From Flavihumibacter rivuli (GTDB taxonomy: Bacteria > Bacteroidota > Bacteroidia > Chitinophagales > Chitinophagaceae): a stretch of DNA of 64,000 bases. Below the pieces are notes generated by a model. The model was not told where the DNA came from and ran no database searches. It saw only the letters and a program-made list of their open reading frames with translations. This document shows positions 6,752-14,286 of the stretch, in pieces. Location: NCBI RefSeq assembly GCF_018595685.2, contig NZ_CP092334.1, positions 3,004,001-3,068,000 of the forward strand, in the 5' to 3' direction. A program made the position numbers and the translations under genes. Position 1 is the first letter of the stretch, and each line of letters opens with the position of its first letter.

Positions 6752-7852
6752 TTATTCCCATACGGCATCTACCAAAGGAGCAATGGGATGACTCGCCTCG
6801 TACTTTAATCCCAGCAACCTGGCCATGGTTTGCGCAAGCTGCTGCTGGTATACCTGCATATCTTTTGTCACCTCCCCCTTTGCTTTCAGGTTGGGCGCCA
6901 ACAGGGCAAACCAGGTTTCACTGGCTCCTTTGATCTTGCTGCCATGACTGGTCCATTCCTGCTTAACGGCATCGCCACGGCCATGGTCGGTCGTGATCAG
7001 GATGGCGGTCTTGTTCCGGTAACGCGGGTCTGACTGCACCCAGTTCCAGAGGTCACCGATCCATTTATCCACCTGGTGGGCGGCATGGAGGTAATCCCGG
7101 TAATGGCCTTCATGCGCCCATTCGTCTGTTTCACCATAGGCGATGAAACAAACCCTTGGCGCCTGCAATTTCATATGCTCCATAGCAGCATAATGGGTGA
7201 ATACATCCAGGCATTCCCCATTACCAAAGGGGCGATAGGAATCCAGTAACATCCGGTTGATGGTCTGTTGCGCTGCACTGAGTTTGGGTCCCGCCACCGT
7301 ATCAAAGGCATTAATAACGGGGATGCCTGAACGCTTTTCATTAACGATCCGGTCAAAGGCCTCCCAGGCCCCGAATACAGCCACCTTGTTCTTATAGGCC
7401 GGCTGCCGGTTCAGGAATTCCAGCAAGGTGGTATGGGGGTTGGGCGGGAAGGAATTGCTGTTGATCTGCTCATCGCCATACCCTGTCAGCAACTCGCTGT
7501 AACCGGGATAGGAAAACCAGTGCGGGTTGGCATTATTCACCTTCGTCCCCAGCTGGCGGTTACCGTATAATTGCCCCTTTTGCGCTATCACCGACCAAAA
7601 GAAAGGCATCAGCTTCTGCCTGCGTTGGCGGGGATCGGCATCCCAATACCTGGCGTAAATGCCGGCACTATCCCCCTGGTTAAATGACTTGTCATTGGCC
7701 AGGGCACTGTCCATCCCGGTGAACACTTCCTGCCACCTTAATCCATCTGTAGTTACCAGGATAAGGTTCTCGATCTTCTTTTGGGCATTGGCCTGCTGGT
7801 TGACGCTGATCCAGCCAGTGAGGAGGAGCAACCCTTTTAGTAATGGTTTCAT
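6752..7852 (-). CDS. alkaline-phosphatase-superfamily protein (phosphodiesterase/phosphatase-like), exported
   Basis: Exported enzyme of 366 residues with a signal peptide (MKPLLKG, hydrophobic core, cleavage after ANAQ). The frame opens upstream at a TTG (7876), but the ATG at 7852 puts the signal peptide at the N-terminus. Superfamily metal-binding motifs can be seen: LVTTDGLRWQEVF near the start (an Asp ligand, with Thr nearby as possible nucleophile), ETDEWAHEGHYRDY in the middle (Asp and His ligands) and ITTDHGRGD near the C-terminus (Asp-His pair). The substrate is unknown; relatives include nucleotide pyrophosphatases, sulfatases and phosphoglycerate-mutase-like enzymes. It is monocistronic with its own terminator. 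Confidence 0.75.
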   Translation of the reverse strand: MKPLLKGLLLLTGWISVNQQANAQKKIENLILVTTDGLRWQEVFTGMDSALANDKSFNQGDSAGIYARYWDADPRQRRQKLMPFFWSVIAQKGQLYGNRQLGTKVNNANPHWFSYPGYSELLTGYGDEQINSNSFPPNPHTTLLEFLNRQPAYKNKVAVFGAWEAFDRIVNEKRSGIPVINAFDTVAGPKLSAAQQTINRMLLDSYRPFGNGECLDVFTHYAAMEHMKLQAPRVCFIAYGETDEWAHEGHYRDYLHAAHQVDKWIGDLWNWVQSDPRYRNKTAILITTDHGRGDAVKQEWTSHGSKIKGASETWFALLAPNLKAKGEVTKDMQVYQQQLAQTMARLLGLKYEASHPIAPLVDAVWE

Positions 7853-8031
7853 TTGCCTGTTGGTTTGGGCAAGCAAAATAGTTCATATTGCCTTCGCCGA
7901 CAGCCATTTAAAATTAGTTAACCGGAAGTTGACAGATCAGTAACAGTACAACCCTCCAACTACCATGGCCATCCCAAGCCCAGCTTTGCAAGTGGCTTTT
8001 CATTTTTAGGCATTCGGTACCTGATATTCCC

Positions 8032-8039
8032 TAGTTTTG
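8032..8039 (+). promoter_or_regulatory. -7 box of trmB, predicting a leaderless mRNA
   Basis: TAGTTTTG matches TAnnTTTG and ends 5 nt before the trmB ATG (8045). Transcription would start at or next to the start codon. The upstream -33 element is weak. Confidence 0.4.
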
Positions 8040-8044
8040 CGGCC

Positions 8045-8755
8045 ATGGGCCAAAAAAAACTGGTACGTTTCGAAGCCATTAAAGGCTTTCCCAACGTTTT
8101 ACAATATCCCGAAGGCATGCCCGGCAAATGGCAGGAGCATTTCGGCAATAACCACCCCATTACCCTGGAATTGGCATGTGGGAAAGGGGAATACACGGTG
8201 GGGCTCTCTGCCATGTACCCTGACCGGAATTTCATTGGTGTTGACGTGAAGGGCAACAGGCTCTATGTGGGGGCCAAACAGTGTATTGCTGCCAACCGCA
8301 GGAATGCGGCCTTCCTCCGCACCCAGATTGACCGGATCGCGACCTATTTCGCACCCGGCGAAGTGGAAGAGATCTGGCTTACCTTTCCCGATCCCCAATT
8401 GCGTAAGTCAAGGGCCAAAAAAAGACTGACCCACCCCAAGTTCCTGCGGCTCTACCAACAGTTTCTCCGCCCGGGTGGGATCATTAACCTGAAGACTGAC
8501 TCCCCTGTATTATACCAATTTACCCTGATGGTTCTCGAACTTTATGGCCTTGAGCTTGTTGCTCAATCTGCTGATGTATACGGCCAGAAATCGGTAAGCC
8601 CTGAACTACAGATCAAAACCCATTACGAAGGATTGGATATTGCCGGCAGCAACCGTATTCATTATGTAGCATTTCGCCTACCGGCGCAAACATTGCAGGA
8701 TAAGGACCAGATCCTGCAAGAACTGGTTAAACAACATGAAGAAGCAACTGATTGA
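8045..8755 (+). CDS. trmB: tRNA (guanine-N7-)-methyltransferase TrmB
   Basis: SAM-dependent enzyme of 236 residues that methylates G46 in the tRNA variable loop. The SAM-binding ELACGKGEYTVG motif lies near residue 42, IGVDVKGNRLYVGAK follows, then the TrmB signature EEIWLTFPDPQLRKSRAKKRLTHPKFL (near 115-141) and the C-terminal NLKTDS motif. The start is the first ATG after the promoter-like TAGTTTTG. Its last 20 nt overlap the next gene, a DUF5522 protein, so the two are coupled. Function is well supported by motifs. Confidence 0.95.
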   Translation: MGQKKLVRFEAIKGFPNVLQYPEGMPGKWQEHFGNNHPITLELACGKGEYTVGLSAMYPDRNFIGVDVKGNRLYVGAKQCIAANRRNAAFLRTQIDRIATYFAPGEVEEIWLTFPDPQLRKSRAKKRLTHPKFLRLYQQFLRPGGIINLKTDSPVLYQFTLMVLELYGLELVAQSADVYGQKSVSPELQIKTHYEGLDIAGSNRIHYVAFRLPAQTLQDKDQILQELVKQHEEATD

Positions 8756-8957
8756 AGGCCTTGATTTTTATTACAACGAAGACGGCTTTATTGTACTAAC
8801 AGAAAAATACCACCGCGAAAAGGGGGTATGCTGCGGCAATGGTTGCAGGCATTGCCCTTTTGACTATATTAATGTCCCGGAAGAAAGGCAGGCGCTGCTC
8901 CGGGAACAAAAAGCCGACCGCGATGCCCAGTCGAAAAACAACCACGAAGGCCAATAA
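8736..8957 (+). CDS. DUF5522 domain protein, Cys-rich
   Basis: Small cytoplasmic protein of 73 residues. Its hallmark is a cysteine cluster CCGNGCRHCPF near residues 32-42, which looks like a metal or Fe-S site. N-terminal DFYYNEDGFIVLT and the HCPFDY motif fit DUF5522. The function is unknown. It overlaps trmB by 20 nt and the following alkyltransferase-like gene by about 35 nt, so the three are tightly coupled. Confidence 0.85.
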   Translation: MKKQLIEGLDFYYNEDGFIVLTEKYHREKGVCCGNGCRHCPFDYINVPEERQALLREQKADRDAQSKNNHEGQ

Positions 8958-9324
8958 CCCCATTAAGAAGATCCAGCCATCAGGTAAGGAAGAGCCTTCC
9001 TTTTTTGAACAGGTGTACCAGGTGGTGGAACAGATCCCGAAAGGAAGGGTCACTTCCTATGGCGCTATTGCCAAATGCCTGGGCTCAGGATTGAGTGCAA
9101 GGATGGTGGGCTGGGCACTGAACGGCTCCTTTAGTTCTTCCCGAAAAATTCCCGCGCACCGCGTCGTTAACCGCAATGGCCAGTTAAGTGGCAGGGCGCA
9201 TTTTGCTACACCTACCCTGATGGAAGAATTATTGGCGAAAGAAGGGATAAAGGTGAAGAACGATACGATCATCGACTTCCAGAAACATTTCTGGGACCCC
9301 GCAACGGAGTTGGATAATTGGTAA
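8923..9324 (+). CDS. alkyltransferase-like protein (MGMT DNA-binding fold, no active-site Cys)
   Basis: Protein of 133 residues carrying the O6-alkylguanine-DNA alkyltransferase DNA-binding domain: FFEQVYQVVEQIPKGRVTSYGAIA, the helix SARMVGWALN (Arg finger) and the active-site region, which reads IPAHRVV instead of IPCHRVV (residues 76-82). Ala78 replaces the alkyl-accepting Cys, which places it in the ATL group that flags O6-alkylguanine for nucleotide excision repair rather than repairing directly. The start is uncertain: ATGs at 8839, 8872 and 8923 are in frame. I prefer 8923, which limits overlap with DUF5522 and leaves a short basic tail before the domain. Confidence 0.85.
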   Translation: MPSRKTTTKANNPIKKIQPSGKEEPSFFEQVYQVVEQIPKGRVTSYGAIAKCLGSGLSARMVGWALNGSFSSSRKIPAHRVVNRNGQLSGRAHFATPTLMEELLAKEGIKVKNDTIIDFQKHFWDPATELDNW

Positions 9325-9335
9325 TAATTACATGA

Positions 9336-9374
9336 TTTTTTTGCCACTAAGACACTAAGGCGCTAAGTTTCACT
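9336..9374. repeat. dispersed GCCACTAAG-type repeat, copy 1
   Basis: A T7 run and GCCACTAAG, followed by degenerate internal CACTAAG-like units (GACACTAAGG, GCGCTAAG, TTCACTAAG). The same block occurs inverted at 35474-35489. It lies between convergent genes. The motif resembles short interspersed repeats that I recall from many Bacteroidota genomes. Confidence 0.5.
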
Positions 9375-9462
9375 AAGATCAACGGCACTTCGTGTTCCTT
9401 CGTGTCTTCGCCTGCCCCAACAGCATTGTTGTGGGGGTCTTCGTGGCCTCCCTCAGAAACGC

Positions 9463-9936
9463 TCACCCACCCAACTGCGCCATATCGCTGTCGCTCAAAC
9501 GCAATTGAAGGCGGACCTTGCTCTTGAAAGGATTCAGTCCGCCATATACAACCAGTAAGGTTAAGGCAAGTGCCAGGAAGGACCAGTTAGCTGTAAGTAA
9601 ATACCCGATGATCGACACCACCACCGCAATAGTGAGCAAGGTCCATTGGAAAGTAGCTGCCGAACGGTACTGCGCCACTTTTTCAACAGGTCCCGGATTG
9701 GCAGCCAATACAGCCTCCAGCCGGCGGCGGAATACCTGAATCCCTATGATCACTGCAGCAAAGGATACCAGCACAGCTATCACCTGTAATAGCCTGTCCA
9801 ATTGGATACTGGCCAGTGGTTTTACCAGACCAGTCAGTACCAGCACCAGGGATGCGATACCAAAGCCAACCTGGATCCAAAGCAGGTTATTGTAGAGTGA
9901 CTGCATGGCCCTGAAGGGAGATTGCTGCATATTCAT
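9463..9936 (-). CDS. small integral membrane protein
   Basis: Protein of 157 residues with four predicted transmembrane helices, arranged as two pairs (about residues 18-38, 47-68, 97-113 and 117-133), and a charged loop between pairs (FRRRLEAVLAANPGPVEKVAQYRSA). The family was not identified. It follows SCO and the DUF420 gene on the same strand, 64 nt after DUF420, so it may belong to the oxidase assembly unit, but nothing in the sequence proves that. Confidence 0.65.
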   Translation of the reverse strand: MNMQQSPFRAMQSLYNNLLWIQVGFGIASLVLVLTGLVKPLASIQLDRLLQVIAVLVSFAAVIIGIQVFRRRLEAVLAANPGPVEKVAQYRSAATFQWTLLTIAVVVSIIGYLLTANWSFLALALTLLVVYGGLNPFKSKVRLQLRLSDSDMAQLGG

Positions 9937-9999
9937 ATGGGTCGCTTAAGCGGCGGAAAGTTACCAAACTGTTTTCATATGCAGCCCCAATACCCTCGC

Positions 10000-10545
10000 T
10001 TATTGGCCGTAATAGGGACTGATCATCAGGTACACCACTACGCCTGTTACAGCCACATAAAACCAGATGGGCCAGGTGATCTTGGCGATCCTGCGATGCA
10101 AAGGCCACTCAGCTGTAAGGCCCCTGTAGGCTGTAAAGAGGATGAAGGGCAGGATGATCGCTGCCAGGAAAATATGGGTGATAAGAATGAAGTAATAGAT
10201 CGGCCTGATGATGCCTTCGCCCAAAAATTTTGTATCCCCTGCAAACAAGTGGTGGGCAATATAGGAAACCAGGAAAAGCAGGGACAGGAACATGGCACTC
10301 ATCATCAGTCGCTTGTGCAATTCATACTTGCCCTGCTTCACCACTACCAATGCCGCAACCAGCAGCACACTCACGAAACTATTGATGATGGCATTGATCT
10401 TTGCAAAAAGATGCACATCAAATCCAAGGTCAACCTCCAGCTTCACCCTTGACAAAACCACTACAGCTGCAAAAACCACAAAGGACACCACACCGATGAG
10501 TAGACGAGCCTGCTTGTCATTCTTCTTGATAACTGCTTGCAACAT
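10000..10545 (-). CDS. DUF420 membrane protein (CtaM-like oxidase maturation factor)
   Basis: Integral membrane protein of 181 residues with five predicted helices. The DUF420 pattern is visible: histidines in HLFAKINAIINS, YELHKRLMMSA, SYIAHHLF and LITHIFLAA, plus a C-terminal HRRIAKITWPIWFYVAVTGVVVYLM. CtaM of this family is needed to mature aa3-type oxidase in Gram-positive bacteria; the same role here is inferred from its place behind SCO and the oxidase genes. It starts 10 nt after the SCO stop. Confidence 0.88.
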   Translation of the reverse strand: MLQAVIKKNDKQARLLIGVVSFVVFAAVVVLSRVKLEVDLGFDVHLFAKINAIINSFVSVLLVAALVVVKQGKYELHKRLMMSAMFLSLLFLVSYIAHHLFAGDTKFLGEGIIRPIYYFILITHIFLAAIILPFILFTAYRGLTAEWPLHRRIAKITWPIWFYVAVTGVVVYLMISPYYGQ

Positions 10546-10555
10546 GCTATTTCTT

Positions 10556-11275
10556 TTACTTCCTGAATAGGTTACGCTTCTTTTTCTTGTCCTTCTCCAA
10601 CATGATCAACACGATATCTTCAGCCAGCCTCCGCATTTCCATACTGTCGAGGCCATTGTAATATCCACGGACCACCCTGTCCTTATCCAGCAGGACGAAC
10701 TTCTCTGTATGGATAAAATTGGAGTCGACTCCTTCCCCATCCACAACGGCCAGCTTCACTTCATTGATGGCCCAGTCGTAAATGGTTTTCTTCTCTCCAG
10801 TTAACATCCACCAAACGTCATGGTTCACTCCATAACGGTCGGCATAGGATTTTATCCTTGCAGAAGAATCCCGCTGAGGGTCAACCGAAAAGGAAAGGAA
10901 CTGGACGAAAGTGGTATCAATGCGCCTGGTCTCGTCCTTCAACTTCAATGCATCCTGCAGCCTCTTCATGTTGCGGGTCAGCGTTGGGCAGATGGATGGA
11001 CAGCTGGTGAAAAAGAAATCTGCCACGATCACCTTACCCGGCACATCGGCCATGCTTACCGTATCACCCAATTGGTTAACCAGGTTAAAGTCGGCCACCT
11101 TATGCCAAACGGTATCGATCATCTCCTTACCATCCACCACCTTGGTGATCACCGTGTCCACATAATAGCGGCGGGGCATATCAACCGCTTCTTCACTATA
11201 TGACTTTACCAGCAGGTAACTGACCAGTGGCAATAACACAGCCAAACAGAGCCCCAATAATGCTTTCTTATTCAA
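10556..11275 (-). CDS. SCO family copper chaperone for cytochrome oxidase
   Basis: Membrane-anchored thioredoxin-fold protein of 239 residues that delivers copper to the CuA site of oxidase subunit II. An N-terminal anchor helix (residues 4-24) precedes the SCO domain, with the copper-binding SCPSICP (Cys92, Cys96) and His189 in NFIHTEKF. The start appears to be a TTG at 11275. No ATG precedes the anchor helix, and the next internal ATG (residue 33) would delete the anchor. An intrinsic terminator ends 22 nt upstream, so this gene relies on read-through or on its own promoter. Confidence 0.92.
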   Translation of the reverse strand: MNKKALLGLCLAVLLPLVSYLLVKSYSEEAVDMPRRYYVDTVITKVVDGKEMIDTVWHKVADFNLVNQLGDTVSMADVPGKVIVADFFFTSCPSICPTLTRNMKRLQDALKLKDETRRIDTTFVQFLSFSVDPQRDSSARIKSYADRYGVNHDVWWMLTGEKKTIYDWAINEVKLAVVDGEGVDSNFIHTEKFVLLDKDRVVRGYYNGLDSMEMRRLAEDIVLIMLEKDKKKKRNLFRK

Positions 11276-11297
11276 GACGGATCGATTTAGTACCTAG

Positions 11298-11326
11298 AAA
11301 AAAACCATCGTCTGATGACGATGGTT
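11298..11326 (-). terminator. intrinsic terminator between oxidase subunit IV and SCO
   Basis: AACCATCGTC (11303-11312), loop TGAT, GACGATGGTT (11317-11326), a perfect 10-bp stem. On the minus strand it is followed by a run of T. It separates the oxidase structural genes from the SCO-DUF420 genes. Confidence 0.8.
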
Positions 11327-11368
11327 GTCAATATTGAAAAATAAATATCGCAGGATCTTAATGCCTCA

Positions 11369-11839
11369 TTATTCCATCGCACCTTCTTTCTTGGCATCCT
11401 TATGCTCCTCATGTTCGCCGGAACCGTGGGCAGGCTTCTCAACCTTCTTCTGGCTTTGCTCCATGTGGTAGGGATCATAAGTGTTCTTAAGGTTCCTGTA
11501 AGAGTTGCCGTCAGCTAGGAAGGCAATGATGAACCAAACGAAGAGCAGTAAAGGAACCACAATGGTCATGATCATGTTCTTCAGCTCATGCTTGAGGTGC
11601 ATGAAATAAGCCACGATATAAAAGGCTTTGGCCATCATAAGGATCAGGATCACTCCCTTTACGAAATGAACCATAAATCCACCCCAGCTTCCATGATTCA
11701 GGTAGAGCATGAAACCAAGGGCCAATTCTATCAATGTGATCACAGAAAGAATGACGGTTACCTTGATTACTTCCTTCCTGCTAGCCTCCCTGTCATATTC
11801 ATGATGGAAGGTGATTTCGGTGTTGTTATCTTGATGCAT
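11369..11839 (-). CDS. cytochrome c oxidase subunit IV-like protein
   Basis: Small membrane subunit of 156 residues with three helices (about 25-47, 52-74 and 86-107). It has the COX4/CyoD-type pattern FVKGVILILMMAKAFYIVAYFMHLKHE. The C-terminal tail is cytoplasmic and rich in His, Lys and Glu. It sits directly downstream of the subunit III genes (18-nt gap), consistent with the oxidase operon order, and is the last gene before the terminator at 11298-11326. Confidence 0.9.
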   Translation of the reverse strand: MHQDNNTEITFHHEYDREASRKEVIKVTVILSVITLIELALGFMLYLNHGSWGGFMVHFVKGVILILMMAKAFYIVAYFMHLKHELKNMIMTIVVPLLLFVWFIIAFLADGNSYRNLKNTYDPYHMEQSQKKVEKPAHGSGEHEEHKDAKKEGAME

Positions 11840-11857
11840 GGTAATGTCTTAATTGGA

Positions 11858-12529
11858 TTAAACAAGATAGAATACGGTGAATACGAATACCCATACCAGG
11901 TCCACGAAGTGCCAGTACAAACCAGCCTTCTCGATCATCAGGTAGTGACCACGGCGCTCGAATACATCGTTCAGGGTCATGATCAGCATGATGATATTGA
12001 TCACCACACCACTCAATACGTGGAAACCATGGAAACCGGTAATGGTAAAGAAGAAATTGGTAAAGTTGGTAGAAGCCTTGGTTCCATCAGCATTCAGGAA
12101 CGGATTGCTTCCCCACCAGGCACCTTCATGATGCAGGTGTGTCCATTCCCATGCCTGGCAGCTCAGGAAGGCGAGACCACCGATGATGGTCCAAACAAGG
12201 TTCTTAACCACACCTTTCTTATCCATCGCATGGCCGGCTTGAACTGCCAGAACCATTGTTACCGAACTGATGATCAGGATGAAGGTCATCAAGCTCACGA
12301 ACATGAGCGGAAGACCGTTACCTAAACCTGGGAAAGACTGGAATACTTGGTTGGGGTCAGGCCATGAATTGGAAGCGAAACGGATGGTGCCGTAAGAGAT
12401 CAGGAACGCACCAAAGGTGAACGCATCACTCATCAGGAAATACCACATCATCAGCTTGCCATACTCCACGTTGAAGGGGCTTTTACCGCCACTCCACCAT
12501 TTTTGTTCTGCAGGAACTGCTTGTGCCAT
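11858..12529 (-). CDS. heme-copper oxidase subunit III family protein (second)
   Basis: Integral membrane protein of 223 residues, about six to seven helices, of the CoxC/CyoC superfamily. Conserved pieces include WYFLMSDAFTFGAFLISY, AWEWTHL, ITGFHGFHVLSG and the C-terminal GLYWHFVDLVWVFVFTVFYLV. It follows a shorter subunit III-like gene; the two-gene arrangement (188 plus 223 residues) is usual in Bacteroidota oxidase operons as far as I know. Subunit III stabilises the proton uptake path of subunit I. Confidence 0.92.
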   Translation of the reverse strand: MAQAVPAEQKWWSGGKSPFNVEYGKLMMWYFLMSDAFTFGAFLISYGTIRFASNSWPDPNQVFQSFPGLGNGLPLMFVSLMTFILIISSVTMVLAVQAGHAMDKKGVVKNLVWTIIGGLAFLSCQAWEWTHLHHEGAWWGSNPFLNADGTKASTNFTNFFFTITGFHGFHVLSGVVINIIMLIMTLNDVFERRGHYLMIEKAGLYWHFVDLVWVFVFTVFYLV

Positions 12530-12604
12530 GTTCAGTGTTTAAAGTTGATTCGCAAATTTAATTCTAGAAAGGGTAATCTGTACAGTTATTGTTAAAAATT
12601 CAGG

Positions 12605-13171
12605 CTATTGCAGCCACATAAAAAACACGAATAAATAGATCCAGAGTACATCTACAAAATGCCAGTAAGTACTCATCACCTCCACCGGTACGGAACTGTA
12701 ATTACGGTTTACCGGGCTGAAGGCCTTGGCAAACATGATCAACAGGGCCAATACCCCACCCAATACGTGCAAACCGTGCAGCCCTGCAATGATGTACAGG
12801 AACTGGCCGGCACCGGCACCGGAGAAAGTGATCCCGGTATTCCATATTTGTTTGAAACCAAGGAACTGCATCACCACAAATCCTACACCCAATACGGCAG
12901 TTATGGTCAGAAAGAGCTTGTATTTATTCCTCTCCCGCTGCTTGAATGCCCTCAGGGCTATCTGCATGGTCAGGCTGCTGACCAACATCACCGCCGTTGA
13001 ATACCAGAACAATACCGGCATCTCAAAAGTGGTCCAGTTAGGGAGTGTCCGCTTAACGATATAGGCACTGGTCAAGCCGGCAAACATCATGATGATGCTG
13101 CCAATGCCCACCCACAAGGTAAACTTGCTGGGATGAATCCTTTTTCTCTGTTCACTTACACTCATATCCAT
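12605..13171 (-). CDS. cytochrome c oxidase subunit III family protein (first)
   Basis: Membrane protein of 188 residues with five helices. It has the family pattern GLTSAYIVKR, then QFLYIIAGLHGLHVLGGVLALL and VEVMSTYWHFVDVLWIYLFVFFMWLQ at the C-terminus. The start could be the first ATG (13171) or the in-frame ATG two codons later. It lies between heme O synthase (56-nt gap) and the second subunit III gene (75-nt gap) in the oxidase operon. Confidence 0.92.
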   Translation of the reverse strand: MDMSVSEQRKRIHPSKFTLWVGIGSIIMMFAGLTSAYIVKRTLPNWTTFEMPVLFWYSTAVMLVSSLTMQIALRAFKQRERNKYKLFLTITAVLGVGFVVMQFLGFKQIWNTGITFSGAGAGQFLYIIAGLHGLHVLGGVLALLIMFAKAFSPVNRNYSSVPVEVMSTYWHFVDVLWIYLFVFFMWLQ

Positions 13172-13227
13172 ATTGATTCAGTTTTACGATCCTGACTTCT
13201 GGAGCCAGGATTACCTGTAGCAATCCA

Positions 13228-14130
13228 TCAAACTTTATCAGCCAACAGGGCCAAGAAAACGATTGCCAGATGGAGATAACTCCCGAACATCACCCTCCTT
13301 GCCGCCTTAACCTCCATTTCCCTGTACAAACGTACCGATAGATACACCATGTATAGGTTGGCTACCAATACGATCAACAGGCTTACCCATCCGGTCATTC
13401 CCAGGAAGTAAGGGAATGTACCTACCGGGATCAACAGCAGCGAATAAATGATCGACTGCATGGCTGAGTATTTGGTCGGCCCCGTCACCGAAGGCAAGAG
13501 TTTAAAACCTGCCGTTTCATAGTCCTTATGGGAGATCCAGGCTATCGCCCAGAAATGCGGGAATTGCCAAAAGAACTGGATGGCGAACAAGGCCCATCCA
13601 CCCCAGTCAATGGCATCATTTCCTGCCGCGTACCCAATTAGACAAGGTAACGCACCAGGAACCGCACCTACCAATACCGAGATCGAATTGATCTTTTTCA
13701 GCGGCGTATAAATGAAGGCATATAAGAACAGGCTGAAAGCCGCAAGAAGGGCACTTAACCAGTTAAAGAAAACACCCAGGATCAACACCCCGGATAATCC
13801 GGTAACCACTGCAAAAGCCCAACCTTCCGTAACCGACATCCTTCCGGATGCTATCGGACGTTTAGCCGTCCGCTTCATCTTGGCGTCAGTATCCTTTTCT
13901 ACCACCTGGTTGATGGTATTGGCGCTTCCTGTTACGAGGAAACCTCCAAGAAACAACCAACCGATCATTGGCCAACTGTATTCCACCACCTTAGGCGCCA
14001 GCAGGTAACTGATCACCGCCGAAAAAACCACCAATATTGTCAAAGAGAACTTCACCAACAGCATATAATCCCTCACCCTGCCTGGTTTCGCATTGCCCTC
14101 CGCGGATGATTGCTTATCTTTTTGCTGCAT
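13228..14130 (-). CDS. ctaB: protoheme IX farnesyltransferase (heme O synthase)
   Basis: Polytopic UbiA-family prenyltransferase of about 300 residues that farnesylates heme B to heme O, the first step to heme A. The Asp-rich motif NQVVEKDTDAKMKRT (after helix 2) and the second motif in AWISHKDYETAGFKLLP are present, with about nine helices. The frame extends to an ATG at 14181, but that adds 17 non-conserved residues, so I prefer 14130. It sits within the oxidase operon, just after a strong terminator downstream of subunit I. No heme A synthase (ctaA) gene was seen in the window. Confidence 0.93.
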   Translation of the reverse strand: MQQKDKQSSAEGNAKPGRVRDYMLLVKFSLTILVVFSAVISYLLAPKVVEYSWPMIGWLFLGGFLVTGSANTINQVVEKDTDAKMKRTAKRPIASGRMSVTEGWAFAVVTGLSGVLILGVFFNWLSALLAAFSLFLYAFIYTPLKKINSISVLVGAVPGALPCLIGYAAGNDAIDWGGWALFAIQFFWQFPHFWAIAWISHKDYETAGFKLLPSVTGPTKYSAMQSIIYSLLLIPVGTFPYFLGMTGWVSLLIVLVANLYMVYLSVRLYREMEVKAARRVMFGSYLHLAIVFLALLADKV

Positions 14131-14205
14131 GGATCCTTTTTCGCCGGAATGATGAATGTTTCCATTCCCCCAAACCGGCATTTTTGAACAAAAATCTGTT
14201 ATCCT

Positions 14206-14248
14206 AAAAAAACGCCCCGATCTCCCGAATTTACCCGGGTATCAGGGC
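14206..14248 (-). terminator. intrinsic terminator after oxidase subunit I
   Basis: On the minus strand GCCC-TGAT (14248-14241) pairs with ATC-GGGGC (14221-14214), with an internal CCCGGG-type hairpin, followed by seven T. It lies between subunit I and ctaB inside the operon, so it should attenuate downstream expression. Confidence 0.7.
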
Positions 14249-14286
14249 ATTTTATGTTCATTTACTTTTTACAGTATCGCCCCTGA

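Noticed and set aside
8839..9324. Active O6-alkylguanine-DNA alkyltransferase
   Set aside because: The active-site PCHRV reads PAHRV, so the alkyl-accepting Cys is absent; annotated as alkyltransferase-like.
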